DNA of 64,000 nucleotides from a sulfur-oxidizing endosymbiont of Gigantopelta aegis (lineage in GTDB: Bacteria > Pseudomonadota > Gammaproteobacteria > GRL18). The stretch lies in NCBI RefSeq assembly GCF_016097415.1, contig NZ_JAEHGE010000001.1:2405157-2469156 (forward strand). Reading direction: 5' to 3'. Positions within the stretch are counted from its first letter, which is position 1. The number at the start of each line of letters is the position of its first letter. The position numbers were made by a program, and so were the translations under genes. Below are positions 38,428-48,466 of this stretch, one piece after another. The notes under the pieces are model-generated. The model saw only the letters and a program-made list of their open reading frames with translations, had not been told where the DNA came from and searched no databases.

Positions 38428-38717
38428 TGATGTGTCAACACTTTTCCGGACAGTTTTCTAAATATTTTTTGGCTGTTTCAAGTGATTTTTGTCATTTTGT
38501 ATTTCCTATCATTTTAGTTTCTCATGTTAACTTTAAACAGATGAAGAGAAAGGGCTTTGCCCTCTGGAACGATAGAGCCGTTCCATTCACCCAAGGTATT
38601 TTCACAACGGTAATGATCCTGTTACAATATCTTCACGGCACAGGCTGAGGAGCCGATGGCCGTCAACGGTAATGGGCGGCATTTATGTCGCCTTTTACCC
38701 CTCTTCAATCAATCGAT

Positions 38718-39581
38718 TTAAGCTATTTCCTGCTGTATTTCATAATCGACTGGTGACAAATAATCATTAGCCGAATGAAGTCGCTCCCGATTATAAAATA
38801 CCTCAATATATTCAAATATTGCCTGCTTTGCTTCTACTCTGGTTTTGAATCGACAATGGTGCGTCAATTCAGTTTTCAAACTATGAAAGAAGCTCTCTGA
38901 TACAGCATTGTCCCAGCAATTTCCTTTGCGGCTCATAGACTGAATTATGTTATGATCCGACAATATTTTTCTATGACTATCAGATGCATATTGGCTACCT
39001 CGGTCAGTATGCCAAAGCAATCCATCCATTGGTTTACGCTTCCATATGGCCATCAGTAAAGCATCATTGACTAGCTTGGCTTTCATTCGCTCATCCATCG
39101 ACCAGCCAACAATTTGCCTAGAGAATAAGTCAATGACAACCGCTAAATATAACCAGCCTTCCTTGGTGGCAATATAGGTAATATCACCCACATAGTAGCG
39201 ATCAGGTTGAGAGACAGTAAACTCTCTTTCCAGTAAATTTGGAGATATACGCTTATTATGCTTGGAATTAGTCGTCGCTTTAAAGCGTCTCTTCGTTTTA
39301 CAAAACAAACCGGCTTTTTTCATTAATCGACCAATTCTCCGGCGGCTTATATGAACGCCTTTTTCAGCCAGTTTTCTTTTTAAGACGACGGGTTCCATAA
39401 GTCTTGCGACTGTCTTCAAACAGTTTTTTAGCTGCTCAGTAAGCGCTTCATTTTCTTTCTCTCTATCCGTTTTAGGAGAGCTAACCCAATCATAATAGCA
39501 ACTACGGGAAACATCCATAAAACGGCACAGAATCGTTACCGGGTAATCTTTAGCCTGATCAGTTATCCATGCGTACTTCAC
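38718..39581 (-). CDS. IS3-family transposase orfB with compensated frameshifts (copy 3)
   Basis: 287 residues, the same length as the intact copy at 44325. A one-base loss in a T-run near 39422-39427 and a one-base gain near 39377-39381 keep the overall frame but replace about 17 residues ([14 protein letters not shown] becomes [14 protein letters not shown]). DDE residues are intact. Activity is doubtful because the matching orfA is truncated. Confidence 0.8.
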   Translation of the reverse strand: MKYAWITDQAKDYPVTILCRFMDVSRSCYYDWVSSPKTDREKENEALTEQLKNCLKTVARLMEPVVLKRKLAEKGVHISRRRIGRLMKKAGLFCKTKRRFKATTNSKHNKRISPNLLEREFTVSQPDRYYVGDITYIATKEGWLYLAVVIDLFSRQIVGWSMDERMKAKLVNDALLMAIWKRKPMDGLLWHTDRGSQYASDSHRKILSDHNIIQSMSRKGNCWDNAVSESFFHSLKTELTHHCRFKTRVEAKQAIFEYIEVFYNRERLHSANDYLSPVDYEIQQEIA

Positions 39582-39635
39582 AAAGTTTCCCTTGCAAAGT
39601 ACGCTGTGGCCTTTTTAATAAATCACGCTCCTGAA

Positions 39636-39878
39636 TCACTTTTGCCAATTCTTTTTCAGACGTTTTACTTCATCATAAATGTGTTCATCACTTCTATTGG
39701 CTACCGTCTTCACCGGTTTGGAATATTTACTGATCCAGGTATGTAGAGTATTTACATTAACACCTAGCTCCCTGGCAGTCTGAGAAACGGGTTGATCCGT
39801 CTCATTAGCTAATTTGACAGCTGATTCTTTAAATTCTGATGTATAGCTTTTATTCGGTTTTTTTGTTTGATCATTCAT
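39636..39878 (-). pseudogene. IS3-family orfA, truncated by frameshift (copy 3)
   Basis: 80 residues; a T5 in place of T6 near 39651-39655 shifts the frame after KRLKK. Identical to other orfA copies up to that point. Confidence 0.85.
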
Positions 39879-39998
39879 TTTAGGTCACACTTTTTATCTT
39901 TTAGTTATTTTAAGTTGTCCACATTATTCTTCGTAAAAGTCTTAATTCTGAACAACCTCAAAATCTCCTCGAATGTCAGAGCAAGTGTAATTTATATA

Positions 39999-41077
<1,079 letters not shown>

Positions 41078-41079
<2 letters not shown>

Positions 41080-41145
41080 TTGATGTACTTTGTTACTCAG
41101 CAAATTCTACATCTGCAGTGTAAACAAAATTTAATCTATGTCGAA
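41078..41145. repeat. degenerate right arm of repeat A
   Basis: TTGATGTACTTTGTTACTCA and the CTACATCTGCAGTGTAAAC that follows align with the right arm and tail of the repeat at 1917-1985 at roughly three-quarters identity, directly beside the truncated end of IS copy 4. The remaining bases to 41261 show no gene. Confidence 0.5.
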
Positions 41146-41261
41146 TAATTATGTAATTTTATTGTTTATGTGATGTTATTTTTGCAAAGTTTTATTTATA
41201 ACTTGAAATTTAGGATCTAATTTTTTATTCTTAGCTCTTATATCTTAATGACAAGCAGAAT

Positions 41262-43157
41262 ATGACGACTCCTTTGAATAGTAGCAGTGTTACTCCCGTT
41301 CTACAGCAGTTCCTCCAAGATTATCGACATCAAATTCCTGAATTGCTTACCATTGAAAGTCAATTGTCTGAGCGATTAAGCCAAGAACGTTCCCAGAAAC
41401 ATTCCGATGTTATTGCCCTTTATGATGCAATTTATCCATTAGTAGAAAAAGAGTTATGGTCTACTCAGTCATTTGATGACTGCTTGCATTCATATCAACG
41501 TTTATTTCGTGAACAGGAATCTTTGCTTGCATTAGCTGAAGTTGATGAACGCCATGAGTTTATTTTAAGTATTCCTATCGCTGATAGACCGGCGCATTTA
41601 CGCGGTTGTCTGGAAAGTATTTTTCAACTCTGTCAGCTCTATGCTTATGGTGGTCAAGAGCAAGGAAGTTTCTCAAAAGTTACTGTAGTCATTGTTGAGG
41701 ATAGTAAGGAGCAGGTTCATATTGAGCAGGATATTCAATTAGCTCAGGAATATACTGAAAAAGGCTTAGTCGTTCATCATTATGGTTTGCAGGAACAATA
41801 TGACTTAATGATGACGATTCCTGAGGTGGCACGACAAAGTGTAAGTTCAATCATTGGTGAGCCCTCGGTAGAAAATTTTTATCACAAAGGTCAGGCGGTC
41901 ACACGTAATCTCAGTTATTTAAAAGCCTTGCAATTGACCTCTTTGAAGGGTGATCCTCAAGATGAAAATGTATTGTATTATTTTGTTGATAGTGACCAGC
42001 AGTTTCGTATTAATCGTACGACCGAAAAGGGTGATGAATATGTTTATGCTTTAAATTATTTCTACTATATCAACCGTGTTTTTTGTGAACATAAAATTGC
42101 CATGTTGACGGGAAAACTCATCTGTGATCCGCCTGTCTCACCCTCGGTCATGTCGGGTAATTTTCTTGATGACCTGCTGGCTTTTTTTCAGCAATTGGCA
42201 AGCTATGATGCCCATGAAAACTGTCAGTTTCATCCACAAGATAAAGTAAAACCTCATGATGCGGCCTATCATGATATGGCGCAGTTATTTGGCCTTAAAC
42301 GTGATATAGATACTTATGATTATTGTTGTACGCTTAGTAACGAGCTAAAGAACGAACATAATAATATTGACTGCTTAAAAAATTTTTCTCAGCGCATTAA
42401 TTATTTCTTTTTTGGTGAGCATTTAACCAGAAAAACTTATTTTACTTATGTCACACCGCAAATGAAAACCTTGCCTGCACGGACGATTTATCCGGGCAAT
42501 TATATTTGTAATTTCGAGGGCTTGAAATACATCATTCCTTTTGGTGAATTACGTTTAAGAATGTCAGGTCCTACCGCAGGGCGTTTAATTCAGTCTGAAA
42601 TTGGTGAGCGCTTTGCCTCTATTAATTTACCTATGTTACATGCACGTACATTGCAAGCTGACTTTAAGGACGAATATCGACCCGGGGTGGCAGAAAATGA
42701 TGAGTTGATTGATTTAACCGATGAGTTTGAGCGGCAATTTTTTGGTGATTTAATGCTCTTTACTGTGGTACGTTTAAGTAAGGAAAATAGAGCGATCGAA
42801 GACTATGATGCTGAATTGTTAAGACAAGCGTTTAGTTGTGTGGAAATTGAATTATTGGCCTTGTATGAACAAAAGCACCAAAATGTATTAAATAAGTGTC
42901 AAGAATTACGGGATCTTGTTAATGATAAAAAATATTGGTGGAAGCAATCAACGCAATTGTCTGACTCGATTGAACAAGTAAATACTTTTATTAAAAGCAT
43001 GCAACATAATTTCTCAATAGAGTCACAGGCTTACAAAAATATTCAATCAGCTGAGGCTCGACAAATACGCATTCAGCAGATGATTGATGTGTTGTTAAGT
43101 TATCGAAAAGACCGCGATGCTTGGGATAAGATGATCAGTGAATTTTCTTCCTATTAA
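41262..43157 (+). CDS. GT-A-like glycosyltransferase of unknown substrate
   Basis: 631 residues. After about 105 helical residues, EFILSIPIADRPAHLRGCLESIF resembles the start of a GT2/GT-A nucleotide-sugar fold, and YFVDSDQQF near residue 241 looks like a DxD metal site. A C-terminal coiled coil (about 540-620) follows. No membrane segment or signal peptide. It is followed convergently by a sulfotransferase-like gene and lies in an IS-bounded island, so a surface polysaccharide role is possible. Assignment is by motif only. Confidence 0.5.
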   Translation: MTTPLNSSSVTPVLQQFLQDYRHQIPELLTIESQLSERLSQERSQKHSDVIALYDAIYPLVEKELWSTQSFDDCLHSYQRLFREQESLLALAEVDERHEFILSIPIADRPAHLRGCLESIFQLCQLYAYGGQEQGSFSKVTVVIVEDSKEQVHIEQDIQLAQEYTEKGLVVHHYGLQEQYDLMMTIPEVARQSVSSIIGEPSVENFYHKGQAVTRNLSYLKALQLTSLKGDPQDENVLYYFVDSDQQFRINRTTEKGDEYVYALNYFYYINRVFCEHKIAMLTGKLICDPPVSPSVMSGNFLDDLLAFFQQLASYDAHENCQFHPQDKVKPHDAAYHDMAQLFGLKRDIDTYDYCCTLSNELKNEHNNIDCLKNFSQRINYFFFGEHLTRKTYFTYVTPQMKTLPARTIYPGNYICNFEGLKYIIPFGELRLRMSGPTAGRLIQSEIGERFASINLPMLHARTLQADFKDEYRPGVAENDELIDLTDEFERQFFGDLMLFTVVRLSKENRAIEDYDAELLRQAFSCVEIELLALYEQKHQNVLNKCQELRDLVNDKKYWWKQSTQLSDSIEQVNTFIKSMQHNFSIESQAYKNIQSAEARQIRIQQMIDVLLSYRKDRDAWDKMISEFSSY

Positions 43158-43161
43158 TGTT

Positions 43162-43932
43162 TTAAATGTTCATGCTATCTATTGCGTGAGCAATGATTAA
43201 CTTTCTACATTGTTCAGTTTCATCTATAACTGTTTGTAATAAATGTTCTGGTAGTTCAATGTCGCTATAATTGTTTTCGTGTTTGATTATTTTTCCCTTA
43301 GTCATATTTTCAGATGAGTCTCCGACCCAGGCCTTTCCGGTTAAGGAAAATAATTGATATTCTTCTTTTAGTGGTGTTTCTAAATTGAGCCAGTTTTGTA
43401 GGCGAGGCAGGCTGTTTTGTGTATCATTACGAATAAGCTCAGCATCATAATAATAGTATGATTGTTTGTTCTTGTCGCAGAATTGAGCTAGCGCATTAAT
43501 ACGTTGACGGTAATATTCAAGCGCTTTTTCTGGTTCAGCATAAGGATGTGTGCCATGCTTTTTTTTAAATAGGCTAATAATGCTTTTTATACTTTGCTGA
43601 GGTTGACGAAGAGATACCAGAATTTTAATGTAGTTTGGGTCTGAGTCATATCTTAGATTTTCTAGTAATAATTCATAGCTATTATGTAATAATTTATCAA
43701 ATACGTAGCGAATGCTATTAGGTTTTGTGGTATTGCTAAGTTCTTTGCTTTGTTCCAGTATTTGTTCCTGAGTTATCATATCCATTGCGGAACGATAGCT
43801 CGTATGCATTTCAAAATAGCCTTTGATCTGTGGGTGAGAGCCCAAAATATGGCCGATCAAACTGCTATTTGCCCGCATGTGACTTAATAAAAAAATATGT
43901 TTCTGGTTTTGAGGATTAACATTGTTGTTCAT
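43162..43932 (-). CDS. sulfotransferase-like protein
   Basis: About 256 residues from the ATG at 43932; a longer frame to 44034 would run into repeat A and is rejected. FLLSHMRANSSLIGHILGSHP fits the 5'-phosphosulfate loop of PAPS-dependent sulfotransferases, and ILVSLRQPQQSIKSII the 3'-phosphate loop. It would move sulfate from PAPS onto a sugar or other acceptor. Four bases separate its end from the convergent glycosyltransferase-like gene. Repeat A, with an IS in it, lies just upstream and may affect expression. Confidence 0.65.
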   Translation of the reverse strand: MNNNVNPQNQKHIFLLSHMRANSSLIGHILGSHPQIKGYFEMHTSYRSAMDMITQEQILEQSKELSNTTKPNSIRYVFDKLLHNSYELLLENLRYDSDPNYIKILVSLRQPQQSIKSIISLFKKKHGTHPYAEPEKALEYYRQRINALAQFCDKNKQSYYYYDAELIRNDTQNSLPRLQNWLNLETPLKEEYQLFSLTGKAWVGDSSENMTKGKIIKHENNYSDIELPEHLLQTVIDETEQCRKLIIAHAIDSMNI

Positions 43933-43960
43933 GTGGATACTATTTGTTTTTATTTTAGGC

Positions 43961-44034
43961 GTAGGATGTGGTGAGGAACGAACCGCATCAATGGTTTTAA
44001 ATATGCGTCTTTGATGCGGTTCGTTCCTCACCAC
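43961..44034. repeat. palindromic repeat A, interrupted by IS copy 5
   Basis: Full left arm (43961-43991) and most of the right arm (44011-44034) are here; the missing end CACATCCTAC lies at 45526-45535 beyond the IS. The target CAC is duplicated, so the pre-insertion hairpin can be rebuilt exactly. Confidence 0.85.
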
Positions 44035-44324
44035 TGATGTGTCAACACTTTTCCGGACAGTTTTCTAAATATTTTTTTGGCTGTTTCAAGTGATTTTTGT
44101 CATTTTGTATTTCCTATCATTTTAGTTTCTCATGTTAACTTTAAACAGATGAAGAGAAAGGGCTTTGCCCTCTGGAACGATAGAGCCGTTCCATTCACCC
44201 AAGGTATTTTCACAACGGTAATGATCCTGTTACAATATCTTCACGGCACAGGCTGAGGAGCCGATGGCCGTCAACGGTAATGGGCGGCATTTATGTCGCC
44301 TTTACCCCTCTTCAATCAATCGAT

Positions 44325-45188
44325 TTAAGCTATTTCCTGCTGTATTTCATAATCGACTGGTGACAAATAATCATTAGCCGAATGAAGTCGCTCCCGATTA
44401 TAAAATACCTCAATATATTCAAATATTGCCTGCTTTGCTTCTACTCTGGTTTTGAATCGACAATGGTGCGTCAATTCAGTTTTCAAACTATGAAAGAAGC
44501 TCTCTGATACAGCATTGTCCCAGCAATTTCCTTTGCGGCTCATAGACTGAATTATGTTATGATCCGACAATATTTTTCTATGACTATCAGAGGCATATTG
44601 GCTACCTCGGTCAGTATGCCAAAGCAATCCATCCATTGGTTTACGCTTCCATATGGCCATCAGTAAAGCATCATTGACTAGCTTGGCTTTCATTCGCTCA
44701 TCCATCGACCAGCCAACAATTTGCCTAGAGAATAAGTCAATGACAACCGCTAAATATAACCAGCCTTCCTTGGTGGCAATATAGGTAATATCACCCACAT
44801 AGTAGCGATCAGGTTGAGAGACAGTAAACTCTCTTTCCAGTAAATTTGGAGATATACGCTTATTATGCTTGGAATTAGTCGTCGCTTTAAAGCGTCTCTT
44901 CGTTTTACAAAACAAACCGGCTTTTTTCATTAATCGACCAATTCTCCGGCGGCTTATATGAACGCCTTTTTCAGCCAGTTTTCTTTTAAGACGACGGGTT
45001 CCATAAGTCTTGCGACTGTCTTCAAACAGTTTTTTTAGCTGCTCAGTAAGCGCTTCATTTTCTTTCTCTCTATCCGTTTTAGGAGAGCTAACCCAATCAT
45101 AATAGCAACTACGGGAAACATCCATAAAACGGCACAGAATCGTTACCGGGTAATCTTTAGCCTGATCAGTTATCCATGCGTACTTCAC
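44325..45188 (-). CDS. IS3-family transposase orfB, intact (copy 5)
   Basis: 287 residues from a GTG at 45188 ([10 protein letters not shown]). An HTH-like helical domain with [16 protein letters not shown], then the rve integrase core with DDE residues in [14 protein letters not shown] and AVSESFF. Catalyses cut-out and joining of the IS, probably as an OrfAB fusion. Overlaps orfA by 23 bases. Confidence 0.93.
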   Translation of the reverse strand: MKYAWITDQAKDYPVTILCRFMDVSRSCYYDWVSSPKTDREKENEALTEQLKKLFEDSRKTYGTRRLKRKLAEKGVHISRRRIGRLMKKAGLFCKTKRRFKATTNSKHNKRISPNLLEREFTVSQPDRYYVGDITYIATKEGWLYLAVVIDLFSRQIVGWSMDERMKAKLVNDALLMAIWKRKPMDGLLWHTDRGSQYASDSHRKILSDHNIIQSMSRKGNCWDNAVSESFFHSLKTELTHHCRFKTRVEAKQAIFEYIEVFYNRERLHSANDYLSPVDYEIQQEIA

Positions 45189-45459
45189 AAAGTTTCCCTT
45201 GCAAAGTACGCTGTGGCCTTTTTAATAAATCACGCTCCTGAATCACTTTTGCCAATTCTTTTTTCAGACGTTTTACTTCATCATAAATGTGTTCATCACT
45301 TCTATTGGCTACCGTCTTCACCGGTTTGGAATATTTACTGATCCAGGTATGTAGAGTATTTACATTAACACCTAGCTCCCTGGCAGTCTGAGAAACGGGT
45401 TGATCCGTCTCATTAGCTAATTTGACAGCTGATCGGTTTTTTTTTGTTTGATCATTCAT
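45166..45459 (-). CDS. IS3-family transposase orfA with internal deletion (copy 5)
   Basis: 97 residues; nine residues after MNDQTKK are lost compared with the 106-residue version, removing part of the first helix. The helix-turn-helix and coiled segment remain. Confidence 0.85.
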   Translation of the reverse strand: MNDQTKKNRSAVKLANETDQPVSQTARELGVNVNTLHTWISKYSKPVKTVANRSDEHIYDEVKRLKKELAKVIQERDLLKRPQRTLQGKLCEVRMDN

Positions 45460-45700
45460 TTTAGGTCACACTTTTTATCTTTTAGTTATTTTAAGTTGTG
45501 TGTCCGGTTAAGTATAGCCACATTACACATCCTACTAATGTAAATATAAATGAGCTTATTTGATCTATCCCTTTTTTACTAATATTCACACTATTTTACA
45601 ATAGGTTAAAATTCAGTGATGATAAAGTGGAAGTCAGTGACTAAAAAAAATATAATAGCAGATTATTTAACCGTCTAAAATAATAAATTACTAATATTCT

Positions 45701-47407
45701 ATGAAAATTGCTGTCAGTGAACTCATTGTTCGATTTATGGAAAATCTCGGTATTGACCATATTTTTGGTATGCCCGGCGCACATATTTTGCCTGTTTATG
45801 ACAGCTTATATCATTCGTCAATTCAAACCGTATTAGCCAAGCATGAGCAAGGAGCCTCGTTTATGGCCGGAGGCTATGCGCGTGCTACGGGTAAAATTTC
45901 CGCCTGCATTACCACGGCTGGACCCGGTGCAACGAATCTGGTGACGGGGGTCGCCAATGCCTATGTCGATCAACAGCCCATGTTGATCATCACCGGTGAA
46001 ACCTCGACCCATATTTTTGGTAAGGGAGGGCTACAGGAAAGCTCAGGAGAGGGGGGGAGTATTGATCAATGTGCCCTTTTTAGCAGTATTACCCAATACA
46101 CAAAACTCGTGGAACGCACTGATTATTTCGCCAATGTGCTCAATCGTGTCGCTAAAATCCTATTATCGGATAATTCGGGGCCTGTTTTGCTCAGTTTTCC
46201 GTTTAATATTCAAAAAGAAATGGTTGATGAGAGCATTCTTGAGCAAATTTCAACATCGCGTAATAAACGCTATCATCAACAGCATGATATTTTAGCGGCC
46301 AATGAATTATTAACGATGATTCAAGCTGCGTCAGCACCTGTTATTGTGGCAGGTAATGGTTGTATTCTTTCCGGGGCTCAGCAAGCGGTAGCTGATCTCA
46401 GCGAGCAGTTGGGTATTCCGGTCACTTCAAGCTTAAAAGGCAAGGGCGTTGTCAGTGAGCACTCAGACTTGTCATTGGGGAGTTTGGGGGTAACCTCTTA
46501 TAGTGGTGCTTATCATTATATTCTGGAACAAGCCGATCTGATTATTTTCCTAGGAGCTGGTTTTAATGAACGCACCAGCTATGTTTGGAATGAAGATTTA
46601 TTAAAAAATAAGAAAATTGCTCAAATTGACAATAATTCTGAGCAGTTGGAAAAAGTATTTAAAGCCGATCTGGCAATTTTAGGTGATATTAATGTCATCA
46701 TAAAGACAGTGAATGTCTCTTTGCGAAGCTTAATAAATGCTGACGAGCAAGAAAAACAACGCCAAACTATAGCCGCTACAGTGCATGCCTATCGCACCAA
46801 AGAAAATGGTCAGTCGGGCAGTGAAATTGCTCAATTGGGTTCACGCTTCCCATTAGTCGAACTGTTTTTTGCTGAATTAGAACAGCAATTTCCTGAAAAA
46901 TTAATGGTATTTGATGATAATATCATTTTTGCGCAAAACTTTTTTCATGTTTCATCGGATAATCGCTATTTTCCAAACTCGGGCGTATCGTCATTAGGTC
47001 ATGCAATTCCTGCTGCCATCGGTGCAGGATTTGCCTCTAAAAAACAGGGTGATAATTACCATGTTTTTGCTGTGCTGGGTGATGGTGGGTTTCAAATGTG
47101 CTGTATGGAAATTATGACTGCAGTGAATTATCAAATACCCATGACTATCGTCATGTTCAATAATTCCACCATGGGTCTGATTCGTAAAAATCAATTTCAG
47201 CAATACGAAGAGCGTTATATTGATTGTGACTTTGTTAACCCCGATTATGAGTTATTATCTCGCTCATTTGGCATTAACTATCATACCGTGAGCAATGCCG
47301 ATGAAATGCAAGGCCTGTTAGCAAAATTCGACTATAAAGAGTCGATCAACCTGATTGAAATAATGATAGATAAAGATGTTTTCCCCGGCTATGTGTCACG
47401 ACGTTAG
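45701..47407 (+). CDS. ThDP-dependent enzyme of the acetolactate synthase-like group
   Basis: 568 residues with the three-domain POX/ALS fold: HEQGASFMAGGYARATG holds the catalytic glutamate near residue 50, and GDGGFQMCCMEIMTAVNY to FNN is the ThDP-Mg motif. The region where acetolactate synthases read TDAFQE is SGEGGSIDQCALF here, so substrate is uncertain. No ALS small subunit is nearby. It begins 175 bases after IS copy 5 and may belong with the sugar/sulfotransferase island. Decarboxylation or carboligation of a 2-oxo acid is expected. Confidence 0.75.
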   Translation: MKIAVSELIVRFMENLGIDHIFGMPGAHILPVYDSLYHSSIQTVLAKHEQGASFMAGGYARATGKISACITTAGPGATNLVTGVANAYVDQQPMLIITGETSTHIFGKGGLQESSGEGGSIDQCALFSSITQYTKLVERTDYFANVLNRVAKILLSDNSGPVLLSFPFNIQKEMVDESILEQISTSRNKRYHQQHDILAANELLTMIQAASAPVIVAGNGCILSGAQQAVADLSEQLGIPVTSSLKGKGVVSEHSDLSLGSLGVTSYSGAYHYILEQADLIIFLGAGFNERTSYVWNEDLLKNKKIAQIDNNSEQLEKVFKADLAILGDINVIIKTVNVSLRSLINADEQEKQRQTIAATVHAYRTKENGQSGSEIAQLGSRFPLVELFFAELEQQFPEKLMVFDDNIIFAQNFFHVSSDNRYFPNSGVSSLGHAIPAAIGAGFASKKQGDNYHVFAVLGDGGFQMCCMEIMTAVNYQIPMTIVMFNNSTMGLIRKNQFQQYEERYIDCDFVNPDYELLSRSFGINYHTVSNADEMQGLLAKFDYKESINLIEIMIDKDVFPGYVSRR

Positions 47408-47444
47408 TTAATACCTTAGTTAATAAAAGCAGAAGGCTGTATTT

Positions 47445-47966
47445 ATGTTAAAAACCTTATTCCAAATCTCGTCCAACAAATGGTATTGGCTGGCTTTTCT
47501 TGCTCTGGGGATCAGTCTCGAAGGCGTGGCATTATTTTATCAATATGGCTTGGATTATATGCCCTGTGTGCTCTGCATACATATACGAGTCTGGGTTGTA
47601 GGGATGATAGCCGTGTCTTTACTTGCCTTATTTCTTTATAAGCAATGGCAGGGACTCTTATTGGCACAACTATTGATGTCTATTATAGGTGCTGGTATGT
47701 TGGAGCGTTCTTATCAGCTATTGGGTACAGAGCGTGGCTTCTTATCCGGTGCTTGTAGCATGGATTCCGGTCTGCCGGATTGGTTTGCACTGGATGTCTG
47801 GGTGCCAGTGATGTTTGAAGTGCAGGAGCCTTGCGGTTATACGCCAGAATTATTGTTTGGTGTGACAATGGCGGAGGCACTTATTGTTTTTTCTGCTATA
47901 TTGTTTCTAATGAGTGCTTTATTTGTATGGGCTAATCTTGCCACTCAAATGGCTAAAAACAAATAA
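47445..47966 (+). CDS. dsbB: disulfide bond formation protein DsbB
   Basis: 173 residues, four membrane segments. The first periplasmic loop carries CVLC in MPCVLCIHIRVW, the second loop has cysteines in GACSMDSGLP and QEPCGY. DsbB reoxidises DsbA with quinones. The motif is unusual in reading IHIR where YQR is common. Thirty-eight bases follow the ThDP gene. Confidence 0.85.
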   Translation: MLKTLFQISSNKWYWLAFLALGISLEGVALFYQYGLDYMPCVLCIHIRVWVVGMIAVSLLALFLYKQWQGLLLAQLLMSIIGAGMLERSYQLLGTERGFLSGACSMDSGLPDWFALDVWVPVMFEVQEPCGYTPELLFGVTMAEALIVFSAILFLMSALFVWANLATQMAKNK

Positions 47967-48006
47967 AGCAGGTCATGACTAAATTATCAACGACAAGGAG
48001 TGTGTT

Positions 48007-48429
48007 ATGTCAGAACAAGCGTTTGCCAGTGGGCAGTGTTTATGTGGTGATGTTAAATTCACTATAGCTTCAGAACCAGCAATGATGGGGCAATGTCATT
48101 GTGATGATTGCCGTAAATCAACAGGTACCGGGCATGCGTCTATTGCTTTTTTTGTGAAAGATAATGTCAAAATAGACGGTAAACTGAGCACTTATACCTC
48201 AAAAGCTGATAATGGTGCGGGTATTAAGCGTTCCTTTTGTCCCAACTGTGGTAGTAGCTTATTTGCTGAAAGCACTGATAGGGACGGTGTCATTGGTGTT
48301 TTAGTGGGGGCGATTGATGATAATAGCTGGTTTAAGGCTAATTTCAGAGTGTATAACAAAAGTAAGCCAGCATGGGATCTGATGGATGATAATATTCCTG
48401 CCTTTGAAGAAATGCCGCCAGCGGCATAA
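48007..48429 (+). CDS. GFA/CENP-V family zinc protein
   Basis: 140 residues with the zinc-binding cysteine pattern of the glutathione-dependent formaldehyde-activating family: CLCGDVKF, CHCDDCRKSTG and CPNCGSSLF. Family members are often annotated as glutathione S-(hydroxymethyl) transferases but most are uncharacterised. AAGGAG precedes the ATG. Confidence 0.88.
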   Translation: MSEQAFASGQCLCGDVKFTIASEPAMMGQCHCDDCRKSTGTGHASIAFFVKDNVKIDGKLSTYTSKADNGAGIKRSFCPNCGSSLFAESTDRDGVIGVLVGAIDDNSWFKANFRVYNKSKPAWDLMDDNIPAFEEMPPAA

Positions 48430-48466
48430 GCCTTTTTAATTGTATACCCAAGTACCATGGTTATAG

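Larger units (their letters stand above)
38428..39926 (-). mobile_element. IS3-family element, copy 3, damaged right end
   Basis: Left end TGATGTG at 38428. At the right end only CCACATTA survives; about 18 bases including the CCGGACA block are deleted between TTAAGTTGT and CCACATTA. Flanks (CATTG and TTCTTC) show no target duplication, pointing to later rearrangement. Confidence 0.8.
44035..45525 (-). mobile_element. IS3-family element, copy 5 (best preserved)
   Basis: 1491 bases, ends TGATGTG and CACATTA, target CAC duplicated. It is shorter than copy 2 mostly because of an in-frame loss of 27 bases in orfA. It alone has an orfB with no frameshift or altered segment, so it is the likeliest active copy. 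Confidence 0.92.

Noticed and set aside
43933-44034. The longer N-terminus of the sulfotransferase-like protein
   Set aside because: The extra 34 residues are translation of repeat A; the ATG at 43932 gives the normal domain start.
45190-45220. Canonical A6G slippery site for IS orfA-orfB frameshifting
   Set aside because: The run on the coding strand is A5 followed by GG, not A6G, so a programmed site cannot be claimed; reinitiation at the overlapping GTG is equally possible.
45701-47407. Calling the ThDP enzyme acetolactate synthase IlvB
   Set aside because: The usual ALS motif near residue 110 is changed and no regulatory subunit is present, so only the superfamily is supported.
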